A DNA stretch of 18,224 nucleotides, from the NCBI GenBank assembly GCA_016840285.1, contig JAEOSR010000073.1, positions 1-18,224 of the forward strand, read 5' to 3'. The notes under the pieces were generated by a model. That model was not told where the DNA came from and did not search any database. It worked only from the letters and a program-made list of their open reading frames with translations. The stretch is from Candidatus Hodarchaeota archaeon (GTDB lineage Archaea; Asgardarchaeota; Heimdallarchaeia; Hodarchaeales; Hodarchaeaceae). Shown one piece after another: positions 1 through 7,724 of the stretch. A program made the position numbers and the translations under genes. The first letter of the stretch is position 1, and the number at the start of each line of letters is the position of its first letter.

Positions 1-97
1 GTTATATTAAATGATTTTGAAGATTAATTACGAAAAAGAAGGGAGATGGATGAAAAAAACTTAGAAAATTTGACGAAAATTCGTATTTCTACAGTTA

Positions 98-1003
98 TTA
101 CTCCAATTCAAAGAAAATATTCTTTACTCGAGTAATAAATTGCTTATCTAATTCACTCATGTCTGAATAAGCTGAAAGAAGTTCTGATAACCGTTTCTCT
201 ATTGTTGATCTGATAGGTAGAATTGATCGGAAAAGCACAGGGAATATTATTACTATCAATCCGTAATTCTTAGCTTGTCTCATCTTTATCCGAGCATCAT
301 TATGGCTTTTTTCCATCATACGGAATCCAAATACCAATCCATGATATTTTTCATAATTTGGAACAGGGAGTTCGAATAATCCTCTTGAATATTCATGTCC
401 TGCACCCGTTGCAGTCATATAATGTGCTCCTAATTTTATAAGAAAATTATCTTTTTCTTGTGATGATACTAGCTCTTCAAATGGCAATGGTGAACTAAGA
501 AATGGTTCTGGACCTAAAATCCCAAATTTATAAATTGAAACTGATAATTGACTTGGATCTGCTTGTAAACGCCGAGAGAGTACCATATCTTGTTGAATAC
601 GATGTTCTAGTAAAATTTGAGTTATGATTGGTCGTAATGAATCAGTCGTTAAGAAATCATCCTTTGTCAAGTAGTCTTGAATCCCTAGCTTCATTGCCTG
701 TACTGCGATCTTTTCAGATCCTAAACCTGTGATCATTATCACAGGAATTTCAGGATTAAGTAATCTGATTTCTCTAATTACGTCAATTCCTGACTTTCCT
801 GGGAGGGAATAGTCAACTAATACTAAATCATAAGAGGGATCCGATTTTATTTTTTCTACTCCTAGTTCCCCTGTTTCGCAAACAATAATATTTTCCAACC
901 CAATTTTACTCAATCGCTTGAGGAAAAGGAATTGATGATCACGTGAGTCCTCTATAAGTAGTACCTTGCTATCAACTATTGGATCCACTTTTTCAGAGGA
1001 CAT
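98..1003 (-). CDS. Response regulator: receiver domain plus longin-like C-terminal domain
   Basis: Two-domain protein of about 301 aa. Residues 13-120 are a CheY-like receiver domain: acidic pair E18-D19, phospho-acceptor D64 (in LVDYSLPG), switch threonine T92 (MITG) and K114 (YLTK). No helix-turn-helix or enzymatic output domain follows. Residues about 150-301 instead show a strand-rich stretch (SIYKFGILGPEPF), a helix, two further strands (GLFELPVPNY, GLVFGFRM), a hydrophobic strand (YGLIVIIFPVLF) and C-terminal helices. This order resembles longin/roadblock-type domains common in Asgard archaea, but that assignment is inferred from pattern only. GTG (1006) and ATG (1003) are adjacent possible starts; I chose ATG. 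It is last in a run of minus-strand genes, 171 bp after the epimerase-like gene, so it may have its own promoter. No histidine kinase is present in the window. Confidence 0.85.
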   Translation of the reverse strand: MSSEKVDPIVDSKVLLIEDSRDHQFLFLKRLSKIGLENIIVCETGELGVEKIKSDPSYDLVLVDYSLPGKSGIDVIREIRLLNPEIPVIMITGLGSEKIAVQAMKLGIQDYLTKDDFLTTDSLRPIITQILLEHRIQQDMVLSRRLQADPSQLSVSIYKFGILGPEPFLSSPLPFEELVSSQEKDNFLIKLGAHYMTATGAGHEYSRGLFELPVPNYEKYHGLVFGFRMMEKSHNDARIKMRQAKNYGLIVIIFPVLFRSILPIRSTIEKRLSELLSAYSDMSELDKQFITRVKNIFFELE

Positions 1004-1174
1004 CACTAAAACCCATTACTAAGATAATCTGATACTCCTTGAATGAAAATGTCTCTGATCATTAATATTCTAGCATTCACTAATTTTCATCAGTCAATCA
1101 TAGCTTTTAACTTATGACTTATTGCTGTTTCCTTTCTTTCTATTCAATAGCAGCTTAATTAAATGAAAATGTCC

Positions 1175-2185
1175 TTAGTAGGAAGGAGGAAATAAATTCT
1201 TTTGAAGTAACCATTCGTAGGATTCATCAATTGTTGCTTCCATAGTTTTTTGTGGGTGAAATCCCAATTCATTTTTGATTTTTTGATCGATGTACCTACG
1301 AGATAGAGCAAATTTAGTCACACGATAACGATTTAAAGTAGTATGTCTTCCTGTTAATTTTGCGTATACTTCAGAGAGAATAGCGACAGTATAGATAAAG
1401 CGATAGTTTCTATGTTTCGGATGTTTAGGAGGATTTATTTTTTGGACAATATATTCCAGAAAATCTATTAGTTTACATTCAAACGATTTTAAATTGTATG
1501 CTTTCCCTTTCGCCTGTTTTTTTTTCTCGTCTATTAATAGCAAGGCTTGACAGAGATCAAAAGGGTGAATAAACGTTAGATATCCTATACCATTTCGCAA
1601 AATAGGGAATTTTTGCTCATAAACGGCTTTAAAGATCCCAAACATCGTTTTCATATCTCTTGGGCCAATAACACTTGGGGGACGGATAATACTAAAGCTA
1701 TTCCACCCATGTTCTTCATAAACATCCCAAATGACTTTTTCTTGATGATATTTGCTTTTTTGGTATATACTGGTAGGATTAAATTTATAGGCCTCGTCAA
1801 TCGGAATACTAGGAATATAATGTCCGTAGACTCCAGTCGAACTTGTATGAATCAAGAATGGATCGGTATTGGTTGTAAGACATGCTTCTAGCAAATTCTT
1901 CATGCCCTCCACATTCACCTTGTATAATTCGTTCCACCCAACCCAGTCTGTTGCTAAAGCAGCAAGGTTGAAAACAACATCGACATCTTTTAATGCCTTT
2001 TTTAAGCTTTTTATGTCAGTAAGATCCGCTTTGAGAGGATTCAACCCTCTATTTTGGATATCTATCATATTTTCAGATGAGCGGGTAATTATTCTACAAT
2101 TTTCATTTTCATAAGAATTCTCAGCCATCATCTCTAACAAAAAGCTCCCCACAAGTCCAGTACCTCCAGTGACCAAATAAACCAC
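1175..2185 (-). CDS. NAD(P)-dependent epimerase/dehydratase, extended SDR family
   Basis: Extended short-chain dehydrogenase/reductase of 336 aa, the normal family length. An N-terminal Rossmann motif TGGTGLVG (residues 6-13) binds NAD(P). The catalytic set is visible as serines in HTSSTGVYG (113-121) and Y141-x3-K145 (YQKSK). NLAALATDW (73-81) matches the NAA motif region. The substrate is unknown; the family includes nucleotide-sugar epimerases and 3-beta-hydroxysteroid dehydrogenase-like enzymes, and the basic C-terminal third resembles the latter. Translation starts with GTG: GGTGAT lies about 4-9 nt upstream and no better in-frame ATG exists. It begins 19 nt after the methyltransferase stop, so the two are probably co-transcribed. 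Confidence 0.88.
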   Translation of the reverse strand: MVYLVTGGTGLVGSFLLEMMAENSYENENCRIITRSSENMIDIQNRGLNPLKADLTDIKSLKKALKDVDVVFNLAALATDWVGWNELYKVNVEGMKNLLEACLTTNTDPFLIHTSSTGVYGHYIPSIPIDEAYKFNPTSIYQKSKYHQEKVIWDVYEEHGWNSFSIIRPPSVIGPRDMKTMFGIFKAVYEQKFPILRNGIGYLTFIHPFDLCQALLLIDEKKKQAKGKAYNLKSFECKLIDFLEYIVQKINPPKHPKHRNYRFIYTVAILSEVYAKLTGRHTTLNRYRVTKFALSRRYIDQKIKNELGFHPQKTMEATIDESYEWLLQKNLFPPSY

Positions 2186-2204
2186 TTATATCACCAATTA
2201 GGTT

Positions 2205-3020
2205 TCAATTCCTCTTCTTTGATATCCAGCTATCAAGATTGTCACTTTTTTCATTCAATTGCTGTTCCATCTGAGCGATTCGTCTTCTAGCAATATTAAA
2301 AATTGGTTCTGATATTTCAAATCCAAGAAAGCGTCTATTATATTGAATGCACGATAAAATTACAGAACCACTTCCCATAAAAGGTTCAAGGACGAGATCA
2401 TTATCATTGCTTCCCATTCGTATGCATTTATCTGTTACAGCTAAAGGTAACCTGGTTGGTGTTTTTTCCCCTCCTTTTTGGTAATCTCTTTTAATTCTCC
2501 AAACATCTTCAAAATAAAGCTTCCCTGGAGAACTAGAATACTCTAGTATTCGATTAAAAGTTCGTAAACTATCATTTTTTTGTGGTAATTTTGTAAAATA
2601 CAGAATGTGATAATGGCTTGACACAAAACGTTTTTTTGTGAATACTCCAAACTGATATTTCCAAATTATGTGATTGATCAATCTAAAACCAATCTTTGAT
2701 AACGAATTAAGGATATCATTAAGATGATTCCAACCTGAAAAAATAAAACCACTTGCTGTAGGTTTCATTACCTTCCAAGCAGCTTGAAGCCATTGCATTG
2801 TAAAATCATAATAATCCTCCTTTACCTCAGTGTACAATTTCCCCAATTCTTTTTGTTTTCGATTGTATTGAGAACCCACTTTATCAAAGCTTATTCCAAA
2901 TGGTGGATCTGTTAATAGAAGATCTACTGTCTCTGGTTCTATTTGCTCTATTCCTTCAACACAATCCAAATTATAAACCTTGTTAATGGGTAGAGCCATT
3001 GTTTTCAACACAACTTTCAT
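2205..3020 (-). CDS. DNA (N4-cytosine or N6-adenine) methyltransferase, beta-class order
   Basis: S-adenosylmethionine-dependent amino-methyltransferase of 271 aa. The catalytic motif DPPF is at residues 38-41, and the SAM-binding motif (FMGSGS, 214-219) comes late, so the order catalytic then SAM-binding marks the beta class. EKTPTRLPLAV (185-195) matches the conserved P-T-x-K/R-P segment before the SAM motif. The target-recognition part between them (about 120-180) is short. DPPF does not separate N6-adenine from N4-cytosine specificity. No restriction endonuclease is nearby, so it looks like an orphan (housekeeping or defence-remnant) methylase. M8 (2999) is an alternative start; neither start has a convincing ribosome-binding site. 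It lies 75 nt after fhs and 19 nt before the epimerase-like gene. Confidence 0.9.
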   Translation of the reverse strand: MKVVLKTMALPINKVYNLDCVEGIEQIEPETVDLLLTDPPFGISFDKVGSQYNRKQKELGKLYTEVKEDYYDFTMQWLQAAWKVMKPTASGFIFSGWNHLNDILNSLSKIGFRLINHIIWKYQFGVFTKKRFVSSHYHILYFTKLPQKNDSLRTFNRILEYSSSPGKLYFEDVWRIKRDYQKGGEKTPTRLPLAVTDKCIRMGSNDNDLVLEPFMGSGSVILSCIQYNRRFLGFEISEPIFNIARRRIAQMEQQLNEKSDNLDSWISKKRN

Positions 3021-3095
3021 ATTTATTTGTTAGTAGTTTTTTACAACATCAAAATGGTATATCCATTCACTCTATCTATTAATTTAATTGCTTTA

Positions 3096-4772
3096 TCACT
3101 TTAAACCTATTATTTTCCCATCAGGAAGTAATTCCATCTTCGTTGCAGAGGGTTTTGAGGGTAATCCAGGCATTGTCATAATTTTACCTGAAATAGGATA
3201 AAGAAAACCTGCTCCTGCTGAAAGACGAATCGATTCGATTGATAGTATATGGTTAGATGGTAATCCAACGATTTTAGGATCATCAGATAAACTTAACTGA
3301 GTCTTAGCAATACATATAGGTAATTTGTCTTGGTCAAGTTCAGTCCAAAGAACAAGATCCTTCTCTGCCTCGGGAGAATAACTAATACCTAGTATATTAT
3401 ATGCTTGTCGTGCAATTTTTCTAATTTTTTCTTTAATGGAATCATCAATCTCATAAGTAAATTTAGTTGGCTTTTGATCCATTTTTAAGGTTTTCATGAG
3501 AGTTTTAGCTAATTCAATGCCTCCAACGCCTCCCTCTAAAAAAAGATTTGTAATAGATGCGCTAAAAGCACCTGCTTCCAAAGCTTCTTCTTTAATTATC
3601 CCTAATTCTTCTGGACTGTCATTCTCAAACTTATTTATGGCAACTATTACAGGTACTCCAAAAGAAGACATATTTTGGATGTGGTGAGCGAGATTCACAC
3701 AACCTCTTCGAAGTCCCTCAAGCGCTTCAAGTGAAGTTGATTCCAATTCATCAATTCCTCCCTGTTTTTTAAGAGCACGAACACTACACACTAGAATAAC
3801 AGCACTGGGATTGATACAACTCGTTCTGCATTTTATATTAAAGAACTTCTCCCCCCCTAAATCAGAACCAAAACCAGCTTCAGTTAAGACGACATCAAAC
3901 AATTTTAAAGCGATCTGATCCGCGATAATGCTTGAACAACCGTGAGCGATGTTTGCAAATGGTCCTGTGTGAATGAAACAGAGGCCTCCTTCATAGGTTT
4001 GAACTAAGTTCGGTAGAATAGCCTCTTTGAGAATTAAGGTCATTGCACCAGCTGCTTTCAAATCCTCTGCAGTTATCATACAACCACTGTTAGATAATGC
4101 TACTACAATTCTCCCCAACCGTGCACGAAGATCAGAAATATCATTTGCTAAGGCTAATATAGCCATGACCTCGGAAGCTGCGGCAATTTCAAATCCTGAG
4201 TCACGGGAGATTCCATTCTTCGGTTCTCCAAGCCCGATTCTGATTTTTCTAAGAGCTCTATCGTTCATGTCCATGACTCGTTTCCAAAAAATTTGATGAA
4301 TATCTATATCAAGTTCATTCCCCTTGAATATATGATTATCAATCATCGCTGCCAGCAAATTGTGAGCTGTGGCGACTTTTTCAATATCTCCCGTTAATCC
4401 TAGGTTAATTTCAGGCATTGGAAGTACTTGAGAGTAACCTCCACCGGTGGCTCCTCCTTTAATTCCAAACACTGGGCCCATCGATGGTTGGCGAATTACA
4501 CAACAAGATTTTACGCCAATTTGGGCTAGAGCTTGAGCTGTTCCAATAGTGTGGACAGTTTTTCCCTCGCCATAACGAGTAGGCGTGATTCCAGTCACTA
4601 AAATTAATCTACCATTAGGGTGATTTTTCAAGCGTTCTAATATATTAAGATTGATTTTTGCAATGAAACGACCAAAGGATTCAAGTTCGCTTTTTAAAAT
4701 CCCTGCTTTTTCTGCAATATTGGTTATTGGTTGAAGTTTTGCTTTTTGAGCAATGTCTAAGCTAGAAGCCAT
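3096..4772 (-). CDS. fhs: Formate-tetrahydrofolate ligase
   Basis: Catalyses formate + ATP + THF = 10-formyl-THF + ADP + Pi in the cytosol; in reverse it can make ATP from formyl-THF. Length is 558 aa, as usual. The nucleotide motif TPTRYGEGKT (63-72, K71), GPVFGIKGGATGGGY (99-113), HTGPFANIAHGC and the C-terminal SAGAGF and IMTMPGLPSKPSA signatures are unmistakable. Some usually invariant positions differ: the segment normally read NLHFTGD is NLGLTGD (123-129), and REPS is RQPS (94-97). The gene is therefore a divergent member, though probably active because the lysine and arginine remain. It starts with ATG 27 nt after the folD stop, with GGTG seven nt upstream, and is the last gene of the folate operon. 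Confidence 0.95.
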   Translation of the reverse strand: MASSLDIAQKAKLQPITNIAEKAGILKSELESFGRFIAKINLNILERLKNHPNGRLILVTGITPTRYGEGKTVHTIGTAQALAQIGVKSCCVIRQPSMGPVFGIKGGATGGGYSQVLPMPEINLGLTGDIEKVATAHNLLAAMIDNHIFKGNELDIDIHQIFWKRVMDMNDRALRKIRIGLGEPKNGISRDSGFEIAAASEVMAILALANDISDLRARLGRIVVALSNSGCMITAEDLKAAGAMTLILKEAILPNLVQTYEGGLCFIHTGPFANIAHGCSSIIADQIALKLFDVVLTEAGFGSDLGGEKFFNIKCRTSCINPSAVILVCSVRALKKQGGIDELESTSLEALEGLRRGCVNLAHHIQNMSSFGVPVIVAINKFENDSPEELGIIKEEALEAGAFSASITNLFLEGGVGGIELAKTLMKTLKMDQKPTKFTYEIDDSIKEKIRKIARQAYNILGISYSPEAEKDLVLWTELDQDKLPICIAKTQLSLSDDPKIVGLPSNHILSIESIRLSAGAGFLYPISGKIMTMPGLPSKPSATKMELLPDGKIIGLK

Positions 4773-4799
4773 GTCACAGCACCAAATCTCAATCTTAGA

Positions 4800-5642
4800 T
4801 CAATTTTTTTCTTGTTTTCGCTCCGAAGCAAGAACAGTGTTGGCGAATAATTCCATAACTGTTATTGGACCTATTCCACCTGGAACTGGTGTAATGAAAC
4901 TGCATTTTTCTTTAACGCTTTCAAAATCAACATCTCCACAGAGTTTTCCTTCTTCATCTCGATTCATGCCAACATCAATAACTATAGCATCTTGCTTCAC
5001 CATGTCTGCAGTTATGACTTTTGCCCTTCCGATTGCAACAATAAGAATATCTCCTAATATAGTATAATTTGATAAAGGTTTGCTACGAGAGTGACATTGT
5101 GTAACAGTTGCATTTTTTTGTTCAAGAAGTGTTGCTAATGGGCGGCCTACCAAATTTGAGCGACCAACGATAACGGCGTGATTCCCCTCTATCTCAATAT
5201 TATAATGATCAAGTATCTCAATACATGCTAGAGGTGTACAAGGCCAAAAGACATCCTCTTTATACCCAAGACGACGATGACCAACATTGATATAATGGAG
5301 TCCATCAACATCCTGGTCTGGACGAATGAAACTGAGTACTTTTTTAGTACTAATGTAGTTTGGGAGTGGTAACTGTACAATGATTGCATCATCATTTTTT
5401 AACTCGGTAGAGATGAAATTAATTAAATCTAACTCTGTCGTTTTATTAAACTGGTGAATTCTGGTTTCAATTCCAACTTCTTTTCCCTTCATCCCTTGAT
5501 TTTTAACGTAAACAGTTGACGCTGGATCCAAGCCTACTTGTATAATACTTAATGTAGGAGGACGTTCTAACCTATCTATTCTAGTTTTTAATTCTTTTCT
5601 CAGAGCTTGTGCTATGACTTTTCCATCTAATAAAGTTACCAT
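4800..5642 (-). CDS. folD: Methylene-THF dehydrogenase (FolD) lacking the cyclohydrolase lysine
   Basis: FolD normally oxidises 5,10-methylene-THF with NAD(P)+ and then hydrolyses methenyl-THF to 10-formyl-THF. This 280-aa protein has the family landmarks: VQLPLP with its conserved glutamine, DVDGLHYINVG, PCTPLACIEIL, the dinucleotide-binding VGRSNLVGRPLA, TQCHSRSK, VIDVGMNRDE and ITPVPGGIGPITV. In the active-site segment Y-V-x-x-K, however, it reads Y45-V-K-N-Q49, followed by GMKGKEVG. The lysine that drives cyclohydrolase chemistry in the human and E. coli enzymes is thus glutamine (codon CAA). Dehydrogenase activity may survive, while cyclohydrolase activity is probably lost. A strong GGAGGT at 5650-5655, seven nt before the ATG, fixes the start; TTG at 5645 is less likely. 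It lies between fchA (54 nt upstream) and fhs (27 nt downstream). Confidence 0.93.
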   Translation of the reverse strand: MVTLLDGKVIAQALRKELKTRIDRLERPPTLSIIQVGLDPASTVYVKNQGMKGKEVGIETRIHQFNKTTELDLINFISTELKNDDAIIVQLPLPNYISTKKVLSFIRPDQDVDGLHYINVGHRRLGYKEDVFWPCTPLACIEILDHYNIEIEGNHAVIVGRSNLVGRPLATLLEQKNATVTQCHSRSKPLSNYTILGDILIVAIGRAKVITADMVKQDAIVIDVGMNRDEEGKLCGDVDFESVKEKCSFITPVPGGIGPITVMELFANTVLASERKQEKN

Positions 5643-5649
5643 CAATGAA

Positions 5650-5655
5650 ACCTCC
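5650..5655 (-). promoter_or_regulatory. Ribosome-binding site of folD
   Basis: Minus-strand GGAGGT seven nucleotides before the ATG at 5642. It decides between the two adjacent starts (TTG 5645, ATG 5642) and shows that strong Shine-Dalgarno initiation is used in this genome. Confidence 0.7.
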
Positions 5656-5696
5656 GATCTGCTTTTCCAAAGCGATCTTTGGGAAAATTAGAAAAG

Positions 5697-6326
5697 TTAT
5701 GAAAGCTCAGCTTCAACGACTTTAAGAATGGCCTCCTTTTTTGAATCAAGTTGTGTAAGCATTTCCTCTATATCATTCTTATATTGAGCTTTGATCTTCT
5801 CATCTTTAATACTCAACATGTTTATTTTAACGTTGAATATCGCTCCTCTAACAGCAGATTCAGCAAATAATGCAGCCACACCTGCATCAGTAATAGCATT
5901 TTTATTTCCTCTTTCAGCTACCGCTAAAATTAAATCCAACGCCTCAAAACTGAGCTTTGCTACCTCTAGAGGAACTTCTGCAGCGCCTTGAAACGCGTTT
6001 TGAATAGCTTTTGAACGAACCTGAGGATCATCTTTTGGCATCCTATAAGCTTTTAAAATTTCATTAAAGGCATTTGTGTCCTCGTCTACCATTTTATTAA
6101 ACTTTTGATAGAGTTCTGTGCCTCTTGAAACCACTTTTTCCATTTCTTTTTGGACTTCCGCAAATTTTTCTTTTCCTACAGTCGTTTTTCCAACTAAAAC
6201 CGCTAGAGCAGCGCCCAATGCACCACCCAAGGCAGATACACTTCCGCCTCCTGGTGCTGGTTTATCCGATGCTACTTCTTCTATAAATTCTGTTACCGTA
6301 AGATTAACTAGAATTTTGTTTGTCAA
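5697..6326 (-). CDS. fchA: Formimino-THF cyclodeaminase / methenyl-THF cyclohydrolase family protein
   Basis: Member of the FTCD C-terminal (cyclodeaminase/cyclohydrolase) family, 209 aa, all-helical and cytosolic. Diagnostic segments are PAPGGGSVSALGGALGAAL near the N terminus, DEDTNAFNEIL in the middle, the YRMPKDD turn and GNKNAITDAGVAALFAESA. The expected reaction is 5-formimino-THF to 5,10-methenyl-THF plus ammonia. Homologues in Methylobacterium act as methenyl-THF cyclohydrolases, which matters here because the neighbouring FolD lacks that function. Translation starts with TTG inside the ftcD stop (TTGA overlap, 4 nt), indicating translational coupling with ftcD. Confidence 0.92.
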   Translation of the reverse strand: MTNKILVNLTVTEFIEEVASDKPAPGGGSVSALGGALGAALAVLVGKTTVGKEKFAEVQKEMEKVVSRGTELYQKFNKMVDEDTNAFNEILKAYRMPKDDPQVRSKAIQNAFQGAAEVPLEVAKLSFEALDLILAVAERGNKNAITDAGVAALFAESAVRGAIFNVKINMLSIKDEKIKAQYKNDIEEMLTQLDSKKEAILKVVEAELS

Positions 6327-7324
6327 TTGATCATCAACTCTATTATCTTTTCTTCAGGGATAAACTTGTCAAGATCACTTAAGCCTAGGTTGTTTATGGC
6401 ACTCTTAATCAATTTTTCTTCTTCCTCTTCATCTGGGGTATAATATTTTCCAGTCATGAGGATTGCTTCGAGAGGAATCAACCCAACAATTTCGCTTCCT
6501 GTCACTTTCACATCTCTTTCAGCAGCTAATCTTTTAATTTCCTCAAATACTTCATGGGGCTTTGTCAGTTCTCTATAATTCATCACATTCATGGATATTT
6601 GTGTTAAGTTTCGATCTGGCCTCTCAAGGGTCACTCCCATACCTTGGATCCCTTTGAACTTCCCTGGTTCTCTCACTTTCTGTCCATCTTTTTCTGCCCA
6701 CCATCCTGACTCTCTAACAATACGGCCAATTTCTATAGCTATATTCACATCTTCAGAATCAAGGTTAATATTGTAAGCAATAAGGAAATCTCTAGCTCCT
6801 ATGACATATACTCCCGAACGCTCATTAAAAACTGGTTCACCAAAATCAGGTTTCCAATTTGGATCAACTATTTTTTCAGGTAAACCCTCATACTCTCCTT
6901 TACGGATGTCGGGCAGTCTTACTCTATCGTTACTAGTAGCAGCTTTTGCATACAAATAAGTAGGTACTTTCAATTCACTTGCTACTCTTTCAGCAATTTC
7001 GCGTGCTATTTGTATACATTCCTCATCTGTTACTCCTTTTACCGGGATGAAGGGACAAACATCCGCCGCTCCTATCCTAGGATGTTCACCTTTATGTTCT
7101 CTCATGTCGATAAGGTCAGTAGCTTTGGAGATACTCTGAAATGCCGCTTCCCCTACAGATTCGGGGGCTCCTACAAAAGTAATTACGACTCTATTGTAAT
7201 CAACATCTGGATCTACATTTAACAATTTAATATCTGAAACAGCTTCAATTGCGTTTGTAATTGCTTGGATAACACCAGGATCAGAAGTTGAAAAATTGGG
7301 CACACATTCAACAATTTTATCCAT
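6323..7324 (-). CDS. ftcD: Glutamate formimidoyltransferase
   Basis: Transfers the formimino group of N-formimino-L-glutamate (a histidine-degradation product) to THF, releasing glutamate. At 333 aa it corresponds to the transferase half of the mammalian bifunctional FTCD. The opening IVECVPNFS is typical, and HKGEHPRIGAADVCPFIPV (77-95) carries the active-site histidine, probably H81 by alignment with pig His82. Further matches are SGVYVIGARDFLIAYNINL, QGMGVTL and the C-terminal-domain SEIVGLIPL. The ATG is preceded by GAGGT at 7331-7335, six nt upstream. It is the first gene of ftcD-fchA-folD-fhs and overlaps fchA by 4 nt. Histidine-degradation genes (hutH/U/I) are not in the window, so the source of formiminoglutamate is unseen. 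Formiminoglycine from purines is an alternative substrate in some relatives. Confidence 0.94.
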   Translation of the reverse strand: MDKIVECVPNFSTSDPGVIQAITNAIEAVSDIKLLNVDPDVDYNRVVITFVGAPESVGEAAFQSISKATDLIDMREHKGEHPRIGAADVCPFIPVKGVTDEECIQIAREIAERVASELKVPTYLYAKAATSNDRVRLPDIRKGEYEGLPEKIVDPNWKPDFGEPVFNERSGVYVIGARDFLIAYNINLDSEDVNIAIEIGRIVRESGWWAEKDGQKVREPGKFKGIQGMGVTLERPDRNLTQISMNVMNYRELTKPHEVFEEIKRLAAERDVKVTGSEIVGLIPLEAILMTGKYYTPDEEEEEKLIKSAINNLGLSDLDKFIPEEKIIELMIN

Positions 7325-7401
7325 AAAATAACCTCATGATTGATTATACTACTTAAAAAATCAAATAATAACCGAGTTAAAGCAACTTATCAAGCGTTTT
7401 T

Positions 7402-7430
7402 AAAATTCTTGGTTTAAACCTTGAAATTTA
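7402..7430. promoter_or_regulatory. Imperfect dyad upstream of the ftcD operon (possible operator)
   Basis: The perfect 10-bp palindrome GGTTTAAACC (7411-7420) is flanked by AAATTC-TT on the left and TT-GAAATTT on the right, giving a longer interrupted dyad. It lies about 80-105 bp before the ftcD start, in a TTTTAAAAA-rich region that could hold the promoter. Use as a regulator-binding site is inferred. Confidence 0.35.
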
Positions 7431-7565
7431 AGTTTTAGAGAATTATTTTCTCATAAAACTATTCGATATAGCTCAGATTACCCCCCTGCGATGTTAGAAC
7501 GTTTTAATCTTCTCTTTTCTCAATGAGCTATATATTGAAAGGTATATATGATGGATTAAGTAGCA

Positions 7566-7724
7566 TTACGACTTTTTTCGTTTCTTTATGTATTTCAGTT
7601 CATTTTTCAATTCTCGTTGTCTTTTCAACAGCTTATGTCGTGCTTTTATTCCAGTTACTACTTTTAACTGTCTGTCAATTTTTAGTAACTCTCTTTCAAA
7701 GGAAGATTGTTTTGTAGCTTTCAT
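7566..7724 (-). CDS. Small basic helical protein, 52 aa, unknown function
   Basis: An open frame of 52 codons begins MKATKQSSFERELLK and ends YIKKRKKS. It is strongly basic, helix-forming and rich in K/R/E/L with leucine spacing suggestive of a short amphipathic helix. The opposite strand reads as a leucine/phenylalanine-rich frame, which is the expected shadow of lysine/glutamate codons, so I prefer the minus-strand reading. There is no clear ribosome-binding site, and TAA precedes it closely. It is codirectional with and about 240 nt upstream of ftcD. No family recognised; it could be chance. Confidence 0.35.
   Translation of the reverse strand: MKATKQSSFERELLKIDRQLKVVTGIKARHKLLKRQRELKNELKYIKKRKKS

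Noticed and set aside
46..135. 29-codon plus-strand frame near the left edge
   Set aside because: Very short, overlaps the end of the response regulator on the other strand, and shows no recognisable similarity.
1042..1173. 12-bp direct repeat AATGAAAATGTC at 1042 and 1162
   Set aside because: AT-rich, short and only two copies; expected by chance at this composition.
7469..7476. TAGCTCAG, resembling a tRNA D-arm
   Set aside because: No matching acceptor stem, anticodon arm or TTCRA T-loop nearby, so it is not a tRNA.
7523..7717. Plus-strand 64-aa hydrophobic frame
   Set aside because: It is antisense to a lysine/glutamate-rich frame, which yields Phe/Leu-rich shadows. It lacks a ribosome-binding site and a charged membrane-topology pattern.
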